From: Limnoperna fortunei
Lineage: Eukaryota > Mollusca > Bivalvia > Mytilida > Modiolidae
Reading direction: 5' to 3'
Assembly: GCA_944474755.1 (NCBI GenBank)
Contig: OX104116.1
Span: 12,031,547 to 12,095,546, forward strand
DNA length: 64,000 bases
The notes below the pieces were generated by a model. That model ran no database searches and was not told where the DNA came from. It saw nothing but the letters and a program-made list of their open reading frames with translations. Positions within the stretch are counted from its first letter, which is position 1. Each line of letters begins with the position of its first letter. The position numbers and the translations under genes are program-made. Shown here piece after piece: positions 1 through 14,144 of the stretch.

Positions 1-435
1 GACTGATATAGTCTTAACATTAATCAAATTTGAAAATGGCTGTGTAGTCGTTCCGGGACTAATTACTATCTTCTTTGCAATACGCTATACATGATAGATA
101 AGGGAATAATCTACCTGAATCCATAGGTATGGCATCATCCCTGGAATCCTTCAAAAGTGGTCTATCCACTCTAACATTCGAAGAATCTCCAGTGACATAC
201 AGACAATAAATATACCGCTGTACAACTGTATATATGTTTTTATTATATGTAATCTAAACCTAGTAGAACTTTAAATTTTAACAGAAAATTTTAAACATTT
301 TTATGCTCATACTTGAATGTAAGTTTTTACATGTATTGACTTTTAAGTCCACTTTTTTTGTACTTGCGCACAAGTTCCGGGATGTTTTACACTCCTTTAG
401 GAGTCTACTCCTGTATATGGAAGAAGAAGAAGAAG

Positions 436-645
436 GGGCTTCCGTGGCCGAGTGGTTGATCACGAGGTCTCGCTACACCGAGGTTGCGGGGTTTTGTATC
501 ACTGTGGGAGGAACGTTCGACTCCAATCTTAATTGAAAAGGATTGTTAGTTTCTACCGAAGGTCGGCGGTTTTCTTCAGGTACTCTGGCTTCATCTCCAA
601 TAAAAACTGGACGCCATGATAAAGCTGAAAAATTGATTAAACACC
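436..645 (+). repeat. tRNA-derived SINE, family A, copy 1
   Basis: The head reads like a tRNA: a GTGGCCGAGTGG A-box motif is followed by a degenerate B-box region. The body and tail (AATAAAAACTGGACGCCATGAT, then AGCTGAAAAATTG) match the copies at 31627, 60386 and 61208. The 3' end is diverged and lacks the CAAACAAACA tail. Confidence 0.7.
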
Positions 646-879
646 GTACGCGTGTTTTGAAAGTTACAATCAAAATAATCAAAAACACACATACGATTCT
701 ATCTAAAAAAATGTTGAAATGTGTGTATGATAATATGATTAATCATGCTAAGGTCAATTGCACTTATAATAAACAATTAATATTCGTAAATAGTTGAAGT
801 ACCATCAGGTTGAAAAACAGCACATGTAACACCAATTAACAAGAAAGGCTCAAGTACAATTAAGAAAACTATGGACTAT

Positions 880-1840
880 TTCTTTAACATGTATATGCTG
901 CAAAATCGTAGAACATGCAGTAGTCAATGCAATCATGACACATGCAGATAAAAACAAACTCGGCATACAATCTAAAATACGTCTCTTTGCTGTGTTTGCT
1001 GACGACACTATATTGTTTACCTTAAATCAAACTCTGATAACAAAACACTACAAAGAGAGACTTGGACAAACTAGGTGTATGGGAAAATAAATGGCGAATG
1101 GCTTTCCATCTTGAAAAATGTAAGGTTCTGTCAATATAAAAAAAAATAAAAACCCTTTCAAATATACTTATACATTGCATGGTCATAACGTTGAACACGT
1201 AAACAAGCACCATTCAATGGCATTACAAGCCAGCAAGATCTTAAATGGAACAGTCACATAAATACAATATGCATACAAAGCAACCAACACTCTCAGCTTA
1301 TTGAAACGAAACCTCACCGCCAGTTCGACTAGGGATAAGGAGCAGGCATATAAATCACTAGTTCATCCATCACTAGAATATGCCTGCTGTATGGGGGATC
1401 CTTATACAGCAGAAAACTTTAACAGAAATAGAAATGATCCAAAGACGTGCAGCTAGTTTCGTAACTAACAGATACCATAAGACCTCAAGCGTATCAAATA
1501 TGCTAAACCATCTGAATTGAAGAAGCATTGCATGTAGAAGATCAGATGTCCGGCTAATATATATATACTCTATAAAATACAGTAAAATTTAGTTGCCATC
1601 AATAAAACTGACACTTATACCACCTTTCAGACAGTCTAGAAACATGCACTCCTTAATATCCTTCCAAATCCCTCAATGCAGATTACAAGTTAGACATCAA
1701 TCCTTTTTTTCAAGAACCATTAAACCTTGGAACAGCATCCCTGCAATTATCCTACTGAATGATTCCATTGAATCATTCAAAGCAGCAATAAACCAATACA
1801 ACTACACTCACGAAATACAAGATTTATGTAAATAGTTTTA
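880..1840 (+). pseudogene. LINE reverse transcriptase fragment, decayed
   Basis: This is the C-terminal half of a non-LTR retrotransposon RT, broken by stops and frameshifts. An FADDTILF active-site motif lies near 1000-1020. It is followed by the segment with LVHPSLEYACC (about 1350-1385) and by the C-terminal part with SRNMHSL and FKAAINQ (1593-1835). The same order of motifs is seen in the copy at 8880-9840, so both probably belong to one family. No endonuclease domain or intact frame remains. Confidence 0.75.
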
Positions 1841-2247
1841 ACCTATACAGCTAAACTTTTCGTAAAATAAATTTAAAAAATTAAATAATTATCCACAGTT
1901 AAATTTATCTCCACTATCACTTGTTAACTTAGAATTTCTTGTTTATTTTTCACATAAATCACTTTTTTTAATATATGCATGCGCAGAGAATGACAGTTTT
2001 ATCAGACAGTAGACGTAGTGTGTTCAGATTTCACGATTCGACAGTTTGGATTCAGATCGTGATTGGTTGAATGAGTGGTTCTGAAGTTCACTTTTTAGTT
2101 AAATCGCCTCCACCAGTTTAATTGATAATAAAAAACCAGAATGCTTATAAGGATTCTGAACGAGTCAGAGCGAGTAGATCATATCATGTTGCACGTTTCA
2201 TAATTGTATAAAGCAGGACAAGAAATCGCATTATAGTAATGATCTTT

Positions 2248-2604
2248 ACAGTACACATGCAGGGACAGTAAGTATATATAGACTGTCCCTGACAGTACAC
2301 ATACAGGGACAGAAAGTATAGACTGTCCCTGACAGTACACATGCAGGGACAGTAAGTATAGACTGTCCCTGACAGTACACATGCAGGGACAGTAAGTATA
2401 GACTGTCCCTGACAGTACACATACAGGGACAGTAAGTATAGACTGTCCCTGACAGTACACATGCAGGGACAGTAAGTATAGACGGTCCCTGACAGTACAC
2501 ATACAGGGACAGTAAGTATAGACTGTCCCTGACAGTACACATGCAGGGACAGTAAGTATAGACTGTCCCTGACAGTACACATGCAGGGACAGTAAGTATA
2601 GACT
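2248..2604. repeat. 40-bp minisatellite with internal palindromes
   Basis: About nine near-identical 40-bp units carry the core GACAGTACACATGCAGGGAC followed by AGTAAGTATAGACTGTCCCT. AGGGACAGT and ACTGTCCCT form a 9-bp inverted repeat inside each unit. Unit variants differ mainly at ATGCAGG versus ATACAGG. Because 40 is not a multiple of three, long minus-strand open frames run through it; these are artefacts of the repeat. Confidence 0.95.
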
Positions 2605-3149
2605 ATTCGTCACTACCCCCTCCCTATCGTCCACATTTTCTGTGCCAGTCTTATTCCGAATTGGCCAAATCTTTTCTATTAATAAATTTAGCTGAAATAC
2701 TGCTGGAAGCTATCAGGCGTGGAAATTTCTTTAGATAACTGCCATGCCATGTAAGACATAATAAAGTCACGACCCATTCAATTTAGTAACCCTCACGTAC
2801 GTACATACATACAGAAACTGGGACTGCTTGAGTGCAAAATATTTCCGCCTCGAACTTAGATCACGTTTATTTGAGCAGTTCTTTTCTTATCATTTAGTAT
2901 ACATGGGTCCAGATTATATTTCTAAATTTAATATATATTAAACAGTTTTAAATTTATATTATAAATTAATATATTTTTCATATGTATGGTGAATCGTTAT
3001 TGAGTGGGGCGGATCGTTATTTAATGTTGGGCGAATCGTTATTAATATGGGGCGATTCGTGATCTGTAGGAACTTGTTATGGACGCAGGCCTCCCAAGGC
3101 CCTATGAATCCAGCCCTGAGTTCTCGTGTTACCCTTCATTTTGCAACTT

Positions 3150-5340
3150 CCTGGTCTTGTTATGATGTCCAGATCCTTTGTATGGTCATATTTGACCTAT
3201 TGGTTCTCCCAAAATTTGTCAAGGGCTTTTTCAAAACTTTTTATGGTTTTTGACCGGATTATAAATTCTGGTAGGCTGCTCCGGGGGTCAACTACTCTGT
3301 TGGTAAATGAGTACTTGCGGAGGTTTAACCGGCAGAATCTTTTCTTTAATTTCATGCTGTTCCTTCTAGTTTTTGTGTTTGTGTCTCTTTCTAGCATATT
3401 ACGATTTACTCCTTTTTCATACCGGTATATCCCCTTGAGAATCTTGAATGTCTCAATCATATCCCCACGTAGTTTTCTATACTTTAGCTTTGGTATTTTA
3501 AGTTTCCTCAGCCTTTGTTGGTATTCCAAGCCTTTTAACAAGGGATAAATTTGGTAGCTTTCCTCTGCACATTTTCTATACTTTCTATTTCTGCTATCTT
3601 GTATGGGCTCCATAAGCAGCTGCATATTCCAAATGTGGCCTGACTAGTGCTTGAAAAAGATATCTGAATCTTCTTTCATCTAGATATGTATATGCCTTTC
3701 TAATTAGTCCCATAATGCCATTGGCCTTGTTTATTTGTTGTTGTATGTGCTTTGAAAAGTTGATGTTGTCATCGACCAAAACACATATGTCCCTTTCTCA
3801 TGTTTCTCCTTTGGACAGATGTAGATTCACCTGGTTTCCATCGTTATCATACAAATGGTACTTTTGGTTTATATAATCTGATGCTTTCTTGTTTGATATT
3901 GATATGGCTTTGCATTGTTAGAGTGGAACTTTAGTAGCCAGGTATTTGACCATGTCTGGAGACTGTCAAGGTCAGCTTGCAGACTAGTTCTGTCCATTGG
4001 CATTTTGATGTTTTTGTATATCTTTTATCGTCCGCAAATAGGCATGCAGCTGCATCCACACAATCTGGCATGTCATTGATGTACATAACAAAGAGTGTGG
4101 GACCCATCCCACTTTCCTGTGGAATTCCACTGGTTACATTGTGCTCAATGTAGGATTTGCCATTAACTGAGACTCTTTGCTTTCTATTCTTTAGGAAGTC
4201 TTCTACCCACTTTGTTATCCTATCACTTATGCCGTATCTTCCCATCTTTCTTATTAGTCTTTTGTGTGGAACCTTGTCAAAGGCATTCATAAAGTCCATA
4301 TAGACAGCATCAATGTTACCTCCTTCATCTAAAATCTTGGTCAACTCATCAAGTATCTTTAGGAGTTGTTGTGTGGTAGATCGACCGGAAATGAACCCAA
4401 ATTGTTTTTTGCTCAATAATGAGTTACTTGTCATATGATTCACTATTTGGTTATTAACCAACTTTTCCATCATCTAACATACGACGCTTGTTAGGCTTAC
4501 AGTGCGATAATTTCCAGGCTATGATTTCTCTCTTTCTTGAAGATTGCCACTATGTTGGCTAGTTTCCACATATCAGGTACTTTGCCTGCGTTTAGCGACG
4601 AGGTGAAGATCTTTGCTAGAGGTTTGCTTAGTGTCTTCCTCATTTCAAGAAGAGATTTAGGGTGGAGCTCATCGGGATCTGTCGACTTGTTTGGTTTTAG
4701 TTCTTTCATTGTCTTTAGTATGTTCTCTTCTGGCATCTCCTGATCTTGAAATGGGTACCTTAATTCTAGATTCTATATGCAAGGAATTTTCCCATCAGGC
4801 TCTTGTGTGAATACGCTACTGAAAAAAATTGTCTAGTACTTCTGCTTTTTGCTTATCTCCCTCCATTAGACCCTCACTACCGTCTTCTTTTATATATTTT
4901 AGCTCTAAAATTCCTGTTTTAGTCTTGCGTTGGAATTAGGATACTGCTAGAACTTATTTGGGTTTTCCTTTACATTTTTGCTATTCATTTCCATGTTTCT
5001 TTTAGCTTTTCTCACCATTTTCTTTACCTGGTTACGGGTGTGTGTATTACTCTCCCTATTTCTTTTCATCTCTGTATTCTATGTACCGTTGCTAACATCT
5101 ATGTTTTTTTCCACTGTTTTCCTATCTAATGGAAGATAGTTGAGCTTTTTTGCCTTTTCTACAGCTTTGCTGTTGTTCATAGGAATATGTCTCTTTGTGC
5201 CTTCATTGTATTTGGATAAAAATACTTCTATCATGTCATTTGTTTGAGGACCTTGGAAAAGATGGTCCCTATCAACGTCAAGCTCTTGCATGTTTATATA
5301 ATCACCTTTGAACTTACTAGAAGTCTTGTTTATCATGTTT
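3150..5340 (-). pseudogene. LINE (non-LTR) RT remnant, minus strand
   Basis: Several overlapping minus-strand frames together make a LINE RT. They include the linker with LKPNKSTDPDELHP (about 4690), the palm with QFGFISGRSTTQQ and VYMDFMNAFDKVPHKRL (4473-4250), TSGIPQESGMGPTLFVMYIND (about 4140-4080), LFADD (about 4040) and the thumb with LVRPHLEYAA (about 3640). The C-terminal region is at 3197-3625. Frameshifts separate these blocks, the usual GxPQG is changed to GIPQE, and the endonuclease is absent. The element is dead. Confidence 0.85.
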
Positions 5341-5654
5341 ATCTGCCATGTTCTTTGGATGAAGCTATACAGCTATTGACTTTTTTGCAGACTTGACTGT
5401 ACTTTTTGTCTACTGACAAGTACAGACCTTACTATACTTGTTGTCTTCTGACTTGTACAGGATTATAACTATACTTGATGGGGCGAATCGAGAGTGGGGC
5501 GAGTTGTTACGATACCTTTCTAATCAACTTTGATTGGGTAAATTCTGAAAACATTTCGATAGTAACAATAGTGAAAGTATGACAAGTATACATTTTAAGA
5601 CACACAATAGCGATTCCTATTATATTACTGATAAGTATAACCACACTTATTTTT

Positions 5655-7007
5655 GTGCTGTATATAAACTCAGTATTGTTATATGCATTGGATAAAAGTA
5701 ATTATAGACCAGTAAGCATTTTACCATATATTTCAAAATTTTTTGAACGTGCAATTTATAACCAGCTAACTTCATATTTTGATAACATTTTTCACCCATA
5801 TCTTTCGGCCTTCCGCTCTGGCTATGGCTGTCAAACAGCTCTTTTGAAAATTATAGAGGACTGGAAAAAGGCCCTTGATGAAAATAAATTCATTGCAGCT
5901 ATACTCATGGATCTATCCAAAGCATTTGACTGCCTCCCACATAGCCTCCTTCTTAATAAATTAAAATCTTATGGTCTATCAGACAATGCTCTTAAGCTTC
6001 TCCAAGACTACCTTTCTCATAGGAAACAGTGTGTCAAATTGGGAACTTCATTTAGTAACTGGGATAAAATTTATAAAGGGGTACCACAAGGATCCATACT
6101 TGGACCTGTGCTTTTTAATATTTTTTTAAACGATATCTTCTATTTTATTAAGGACAGTTCACTCTACAACTATGCAGATGACAACACTCTTGCTTATGAG
6201 GGATATGATCTTGACAACCTTATTAAAACTTTGGAAAATGATAGCTTAAAATTAATAGACTGGTTTTCTTTTAACCAAATGAAGGCAAATCCCGATAAGT
6301 TCCAGGCTATAGCGATTGGCAACAAAACAAAAGATAAAAACATAACTTTTGACTTAAATAACAACCAAATCAAATGTGAAAATGAAGTAAAGCTTTTAGG
6401 AATCACTATTGATTACCAACTTAAATTTAATACACACGTAGCAAACTTATGTAAAAAAGCCTCAAGACAACTAAATGTGCTAAAAAGAGTAGGAAAACAC
6501 CTGAACAGGCTGGGTAGATTAACTATATACCACTCTTTCATCCTATCAAATTTTAATTACTGCCCAGTTACTTGGCACTTTTGCAGTGAGACAAACTCTA
6601 AAAAGATGGAAAAAATACAGGAAAGGGCGCTAAGATTTATATACGAAGATACAAATAGCTCATATGAAGAACTACTAGAGAAATCAAAACTGCCATCATT
6701 AAAAATTAGAAGAATACGAGCTATAGCCACTGAAACTTTTAAAATCATAAATAAACAAAGCCCACTATACTTGCATGATCTTGTTGAAATTAAACAACAT
6801 AAATACTCTTTCAGATACCAAAATACAGCTACCCTTCCAAGTGTTCGAACAACAAGGTATGGCTTAAATTCATTTAGATACTTTGCAGCTAAAACCTGGA
6901 ATGATCTGCCTGACCACTATAGGAAAGAAACCTCTTTCTCACAGTTTAAGAACTTAATAAATTGCTGGAATGGCAGATCATGCCATTGTTCATCCTGCTC
7001 ATCATAA
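5655..7007 (+). CDS. LINE reverse transcriptase, 5'-truncated but open
   Basis: This is a 450-codon open frame that begins inside the RT (NYRPVSILP near residue 17). The listed ATG is therefore only the first one in frame, not the native start. RT motifs run in order: FRSGYGCQTALL, ILMDLSKAFDCLPH, GVPQGSILGPVLFNIFLND, YADDNTLA, and the thumb with KLLGITIDYQLKF and ILSNFNYCPVTWH. The frame runs to the end with FKNLINCWNG, which is typical of the C-terminus of this LINE group. The product would copy LINE RNA at a nicked target. The lack of stops suggests a much younger insertion than its neighbours. Endonuclease and ORF1 are missing, so it is not autonomous. Confidence 0.85.
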   Translation: MLYINSVLLYALDKSNYRPVSILPYISKFFERAIYNQLTSYFDNIFHPYLSAFRSGYGCQTALLKIIEDWKKALDENKFIAAILMDLSKAFDCLPHSLLLNKLKSYGLSDNALKLLQDYLSHRKQCVKLGTSFSNWDKIYKGVPQGSILGPVLFNIFLNDIFYFIKDSSLYNYADDNTLAYEGYDLDNLIKTLENDSLKLIDWFSFNQMKANPDKFQAIAIGNKTKDKNITFDLNNNQIKCENEVKLLGITIDYQLKFNTHVANLCKKASRQLNVLKRVGKHLNRLGRLTIYHSFILSNFNYCPVTWHFCSETNSKKMEKIQERALRFIYEDTNSSYEELLEKSKLPSLKIRRIRAIATETFKIINKQSPLYLHDLVEIKQHKYSFRYQNTATLPSVRTTRYGLNSFRYFAAKTWNDLPDHYRKETSFSQFKNLINCWNGRSCHCSSCSS

Positions 7008-7665
7008 CTTCCTGCTTTTTATCAATCAGCTGCTGTTCTGAATCTTTTTAAATTTTAACTTTAAAAATTTTAAAATAAATTTTGGAAGTATTAAATTTTA
7101 AATTTTGAGTTTTGAAGTCTGGATTTTGAATTTAGAATTTTAATTTTTAAATTTTTAAATTTTTAAATTTTAAATTTTGAATTTTTATATTTGAATTTTG
7201 GGTTAAAAAATTTTAAAATTTGAAATTTAAGAGTTAAGTTTTTGAATTTTGAATTTTAAATTTTTAAGTTATATATTTGAATTAAGAATTTTGGAAATTT
7301 TTAATTTTAAAATTTTTTCTGTTTATTTACAACTTTTGCATGAGTTAGTATAGCTATCCTACAAACTAGATTTTTAGAAGCTTGCTTTTGCTTTATGTGC
7401 ATTTACCGTCTTCTTTAATATTCTTTATGCATGTAGTGTTCTTTATATGTGTAGTGCTATATATATGTGACTTTTCCAGTTTATTATGTGCTTATGCATG
7501 AAATGCATACTTTGTGTTATGAATGTTTTATTGTGTATGAACGTCTTAGTAATGTGTATGTCTTGTTATAAACGTAATGTCGGCATAAAAGCTCATTAGA
7601 GCTTGTGTTTGTATGTTGCTTTCAACCGACTTTAAATAAAGCTTTTTGACTTTTGACTTTTGAAA
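7008..7665 (+). repeat. 3' UTR and tail of the LINE at 5655
   Basis: An AT-rich low-complexity stretch built from AAATTTT and GAATTTT blocks (7040-7320) follows the stop. Unique sequence comes next, and then a short terminal repeat of TTGACTT units ending near 7660, preceded by AATAAAG. This arrangement fits a LINE 3' end. Confidence 0.6.
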
Positions 7666-8879
7666 CTCAGATATAAATATATTAATCATTACTTATCATA
7701 ACGCTTCTTAGGCAAGAGACAATCTACTGTCGCTCTGTATATATATATAGCCCTATGTAGTGGGTGTTGCACTACTCTTTTGGTACATGCTCGCCCAGAT
7801 CCCTTGTATAATATGGTGGTGGGTTAGTGGATTAGGAGCTATACAATTCACACCAGTATCCGGATTTAGCTTATATACCTTGGACCCGGCCGTTGTATAC
7901 TGGATTGCACTTAGGTTTATGGCATTTTATTTTAATGTTTTAGCCTGCACATGCACAACGTTGCTACTTGTATAATTCAGTTGCTTATCCGCTTGTCACT
8001 TGTCAATAATGAACGCTCCAGATAGTGGAGGATATACTCTATAAGGAAAAACTGATACCAAATTAAAAAAAACCAATAAAAAACAACAAATGGATACAAT
8101 ACAATCATAATAGTTAAAACAAGGCCCATACGGACAGTTTAAGCATCTGCGTTTGTGCAAATATTTAACCAAATAAAAATGAAAATAAAATCTTTAAAAT
8201 AAATATTAATTTGAATTCCCACCCTAATTGAAGCATCCGTGTTTTCAGCGTTGTCCTGATTTGTTCTAAATTTTATTGATTTTCCGGTTCACGGCAAAAA
8301 AGTGACAAGCTGACCGTACGATGGTATAAAAATTGAAACATTTTGTTATAATTTAAAGCTTTTAGTTGTATTTTGATTGTAGAACACAATATTTAAACTG
8401 GACTCTTTCAAAGAAAGTTCAAAATTATTTCGAGCTACCCATGCATACTTATAAAATTAACATGATATAGTGTATCAGTTGGAAAGCTCGAAAACGAACT
8501 TACGTAGTAAAATTTACGTAGCTAGCATTTGAACGTTTTTAGGACAAACAAGCTGAAGTATTTGGGAAAAGCAACTAACTATTCTTGTCATCATTTGGTT
8601 TTCGTTTGGTAACGATTACCTCTTTTACGTAACAAACCGCTGTCTTCGTGTTATGTCTGTTAAGAAATTTGTGGCTGGTCAGAGAGCTAATCTCGCCATT
8701 GAAATAACATTAGCAATTCTTGCAATTAAATTTTGTTGATTGTGTTGTTATTTTCCCATTAAAATCAATGGTAAAGTCCTAATTGGAAAGACTTCACTAT
8801 CTTCCACTGGCTCTCAGTATATATACGTAGTTGTGTAAGTTTAGGGGTGTGACTTTTTACCACACGACAACCCTGAAAA

Positions 8880-9840
8880 TGGATTGGTGACTTTTTACAT
8901 GATCGAACGCAAACAGTTATTCTCGAAGGCCAAAAATCTGAAAAAATTGCTGTAACCTCTGGCGTACCGCAGGGCACAGTACTAGGCCCAATACTTTTTC
9001 TAATATACATAAATGATTTCCCAGAATATTTACAACATAGTACATTAAGATTATTTGCAGATGATAGCATTATTTACAGAATCATCAGAAACAAGGAAGA
9101 TGCACTAAAACTTCAACAAGACCTTAATGCAGCCGCAAAATGGGAAAAAGACTGGCTTATGTCTTTCCACCCAGACAAATGTTCCATCTTGCGAGTTTCA
9201 CCAAAAAGAACACCAGTCATCCATAATTACACCCTTTACGGTCATACACTTACAATTGAAACATCCACAAAATATCTTGGCATCACTATTCAGTCAGACC
9301 TTAAATGGAACAAACACATAGATAACATCACAGCAAATGCAAGCAGACAATTAAATTTCTAAAAACAAAACCTTAAAATACCATCAAGAAAAATTAAAGA
9401 ACGATCATAGTAAGACCGAAACTCGAATATAGCTCAAGTGTATGGGACCCACACAATAAAAAACAAATAAATCAAATTGAAATGGTCCAACGCAGGGCAG
9501 CAATTCAAGGTTTACATGCAATAGATTTCATAATCCCAGCTCAGTTTGGCCATCTTTACAAATCAGACGCATACAAACAAGATTAATAGTATTTTATAAA
9601 ATAACTCACCATCAACTTGCAATCTATCCATCAAACCTACTCATTCCATCAGACACCCGAACTATAAACAAGCATCCCTATCACTTCAAGTTCAAACACA
9701 TCCATACAAACAAAGACTCTTACAAATTCTCATTCTATCCGCACACTATTGTAAAATGGAATATGCTCCCATATATCAGCAGTCCTTTGTACAACAGCTT
9801 TAAAGCAACAGCATCTGCTCTTTCTCATCTCATATAAATA
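8880..9840 (+). pseudogene. LINE RT fragment, decayed
   Basis: The frame carries VTSGVPQGTVLGPILFLIY (from about 8940), LFADDSIIY (about 9050), DKCSILRVSPK (9174-9210), KYLGITIQSDLKWN (9270-9310) and, after a frameshift, the LEYSSSVWDPH segment (about 9425-9455). The end contains an FKAT-like C-terminus (about 9800). It resembles the fragment at 880-1840. The 5' part of the RT is missing and frameshifts break the rest. Confidence 0.8.
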
Positions 9841-10227
9841 GGTCTCATGTAAATAGTTTTATTAAAATTATAAAATATATTAATAAAATTGAAAAAAAGG
9901 TTCACTGTAAATATTTGTGTCATCACAACTTTTATTTGTTTGATTTCTTTTCTTTTGTAAAGCCACGCATGCAATGGCACATTATAGTCATTAATTGACT
10001 GAGTGCGGAAATCAGAAGATGTAGATAGATAGATAGACACCACAGGTTACCACATGCACTGTCAATATACCTCAAAATACATTGTTTGTTCAGTTTTTAT
10101 GCTTTTTAAATCAATTTAAGCAGAATTTATGCCTTTCATATGTTTTGTAACTTCATTTTTAGTATCAGAATCAATATTTAATCCATTTTGTGTACCATTG
10201 TTAATGAGTCACTTGTGATCATAAAAA

Positions 10228-10391
10228 ACAACCACAGGATCGAACTTACAAAACAGCATATTGGTGTAGTTCCCGCATAATTACACGTGATAAAAATGCA
10301 TAAAACAAATAATTCCTTTTAAAACAACAAATAAATAAACGATTAGAAATAATAAAACAAATAATGCAGTTTTGTAAGTTCCTGTGGTTGT
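10228..10391. repeat. Foldback (MITE-like) hairpin element
   Basis: ACAACCACAGGATCGAACTT and the following bases at 10228-10259 are inverted at 10364-10391 (ending CCTGTGGTTGT), giving arms of about 28-31 bp around a 100-bp AT-rich centre. It lies upstream of the first DDA1 exon found. Confidence 0.65.
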
Positions 10392-11410
10392 CTTTTCATG
10401 ATAAGTGTCTCATTATCAATGATACACAAAATGGACTTAATGTTGATTCTGCTTTTAAAAAAGATGCTACAAAAAGCACTTAAGACATTATTTCTACATA
10501 AAATAAGGACAGGGATCCTCGCAACGCGTCTAGATGCGTATTGTATGTGTCTTTTCAGTTCTGGACGCGCCTTTTCAACATCTAACGCGTCCCAGTACGC
10601 GTCCGTTTCAGTTGTCAGACGCGTACAAATTTCCGTCATGTCAATTCCGTCTCCTTAGGCAAAAAACCTATAAAACTGTAAAGATAGTGTATATTGTGGT
10701 ATTTTGCCAGTGCATGTGGTAGCTTGTGGTAACCTGCGGTGTCATGTGTTATTAAAAAGTCACACTGGTAGTTGAGTGGTCAAAGTAGTTATAGTAAGTG
10801 TTGATGCATTCTGGAGAGGGTTTTTGTGTGAAAAAATATATGCTTACCGCGTATGGTTCAGCTTATGCTCCTTTTGTAGATCAAGAAGGGTGCTTTTTTA
10901 AATCGATAATTATTTCCTCGATATTCAGCATTTTGCAATATGGCAGTTTTAAAATTTGACCTCAATTAGAACGAGGTGTACTTTAGGAACAATTGTTTGG
11001 TGTCAAATCGAAATCCTATGGGTGATGTTGTCTGCAGTTAAGGTGGGAAAAGCCTCGCAGTTTCTCTAAATACCATTGAACTTCATGAAAGCAGACAAAC
11101 ATTTGTAAACATCGTAAGGTCCCTTTAGAAACAAAAATGGGTGACTTACATGTTTTATGTAAAATTCCTGTAGCAAAAGTCAAGGACGACTTGTAACAAC
11201 TAAACAATTAGGCATATTATAAAACATGGATAGGTTATCGTATTTACATTTTTCAACTGAATTTTCATAATAAAAAGGTAAAATATAGAATAATAAAAAA
11301 ATCAAGCAAACTTATTTTTTCAATGGAGTTTGGCATTTAGTATAGTTTACTAACTGTTGATGATGTGCATGTCAACATTGAAGTTACATTATTTTTATTT
11401 CTAATTTCAG

Positions 11411-14144
<2,734 letters not shown>

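Noticed and set aside
2179..2634. Three overlapping minus-strand frames of 98-151 codons rich in Cys, Tyr and Val
   Set aside because: They are translations of the 40-bp minisatellite in rotating frames, with no splice sites, homologue or codon bias.
7760..7975. A 71-codon hydrophobic frame with many Trp residues
   Set aside because: No recognised family, no splice context and no upstream gene; hydrophobic frames are common by chance in T-rich DNA.
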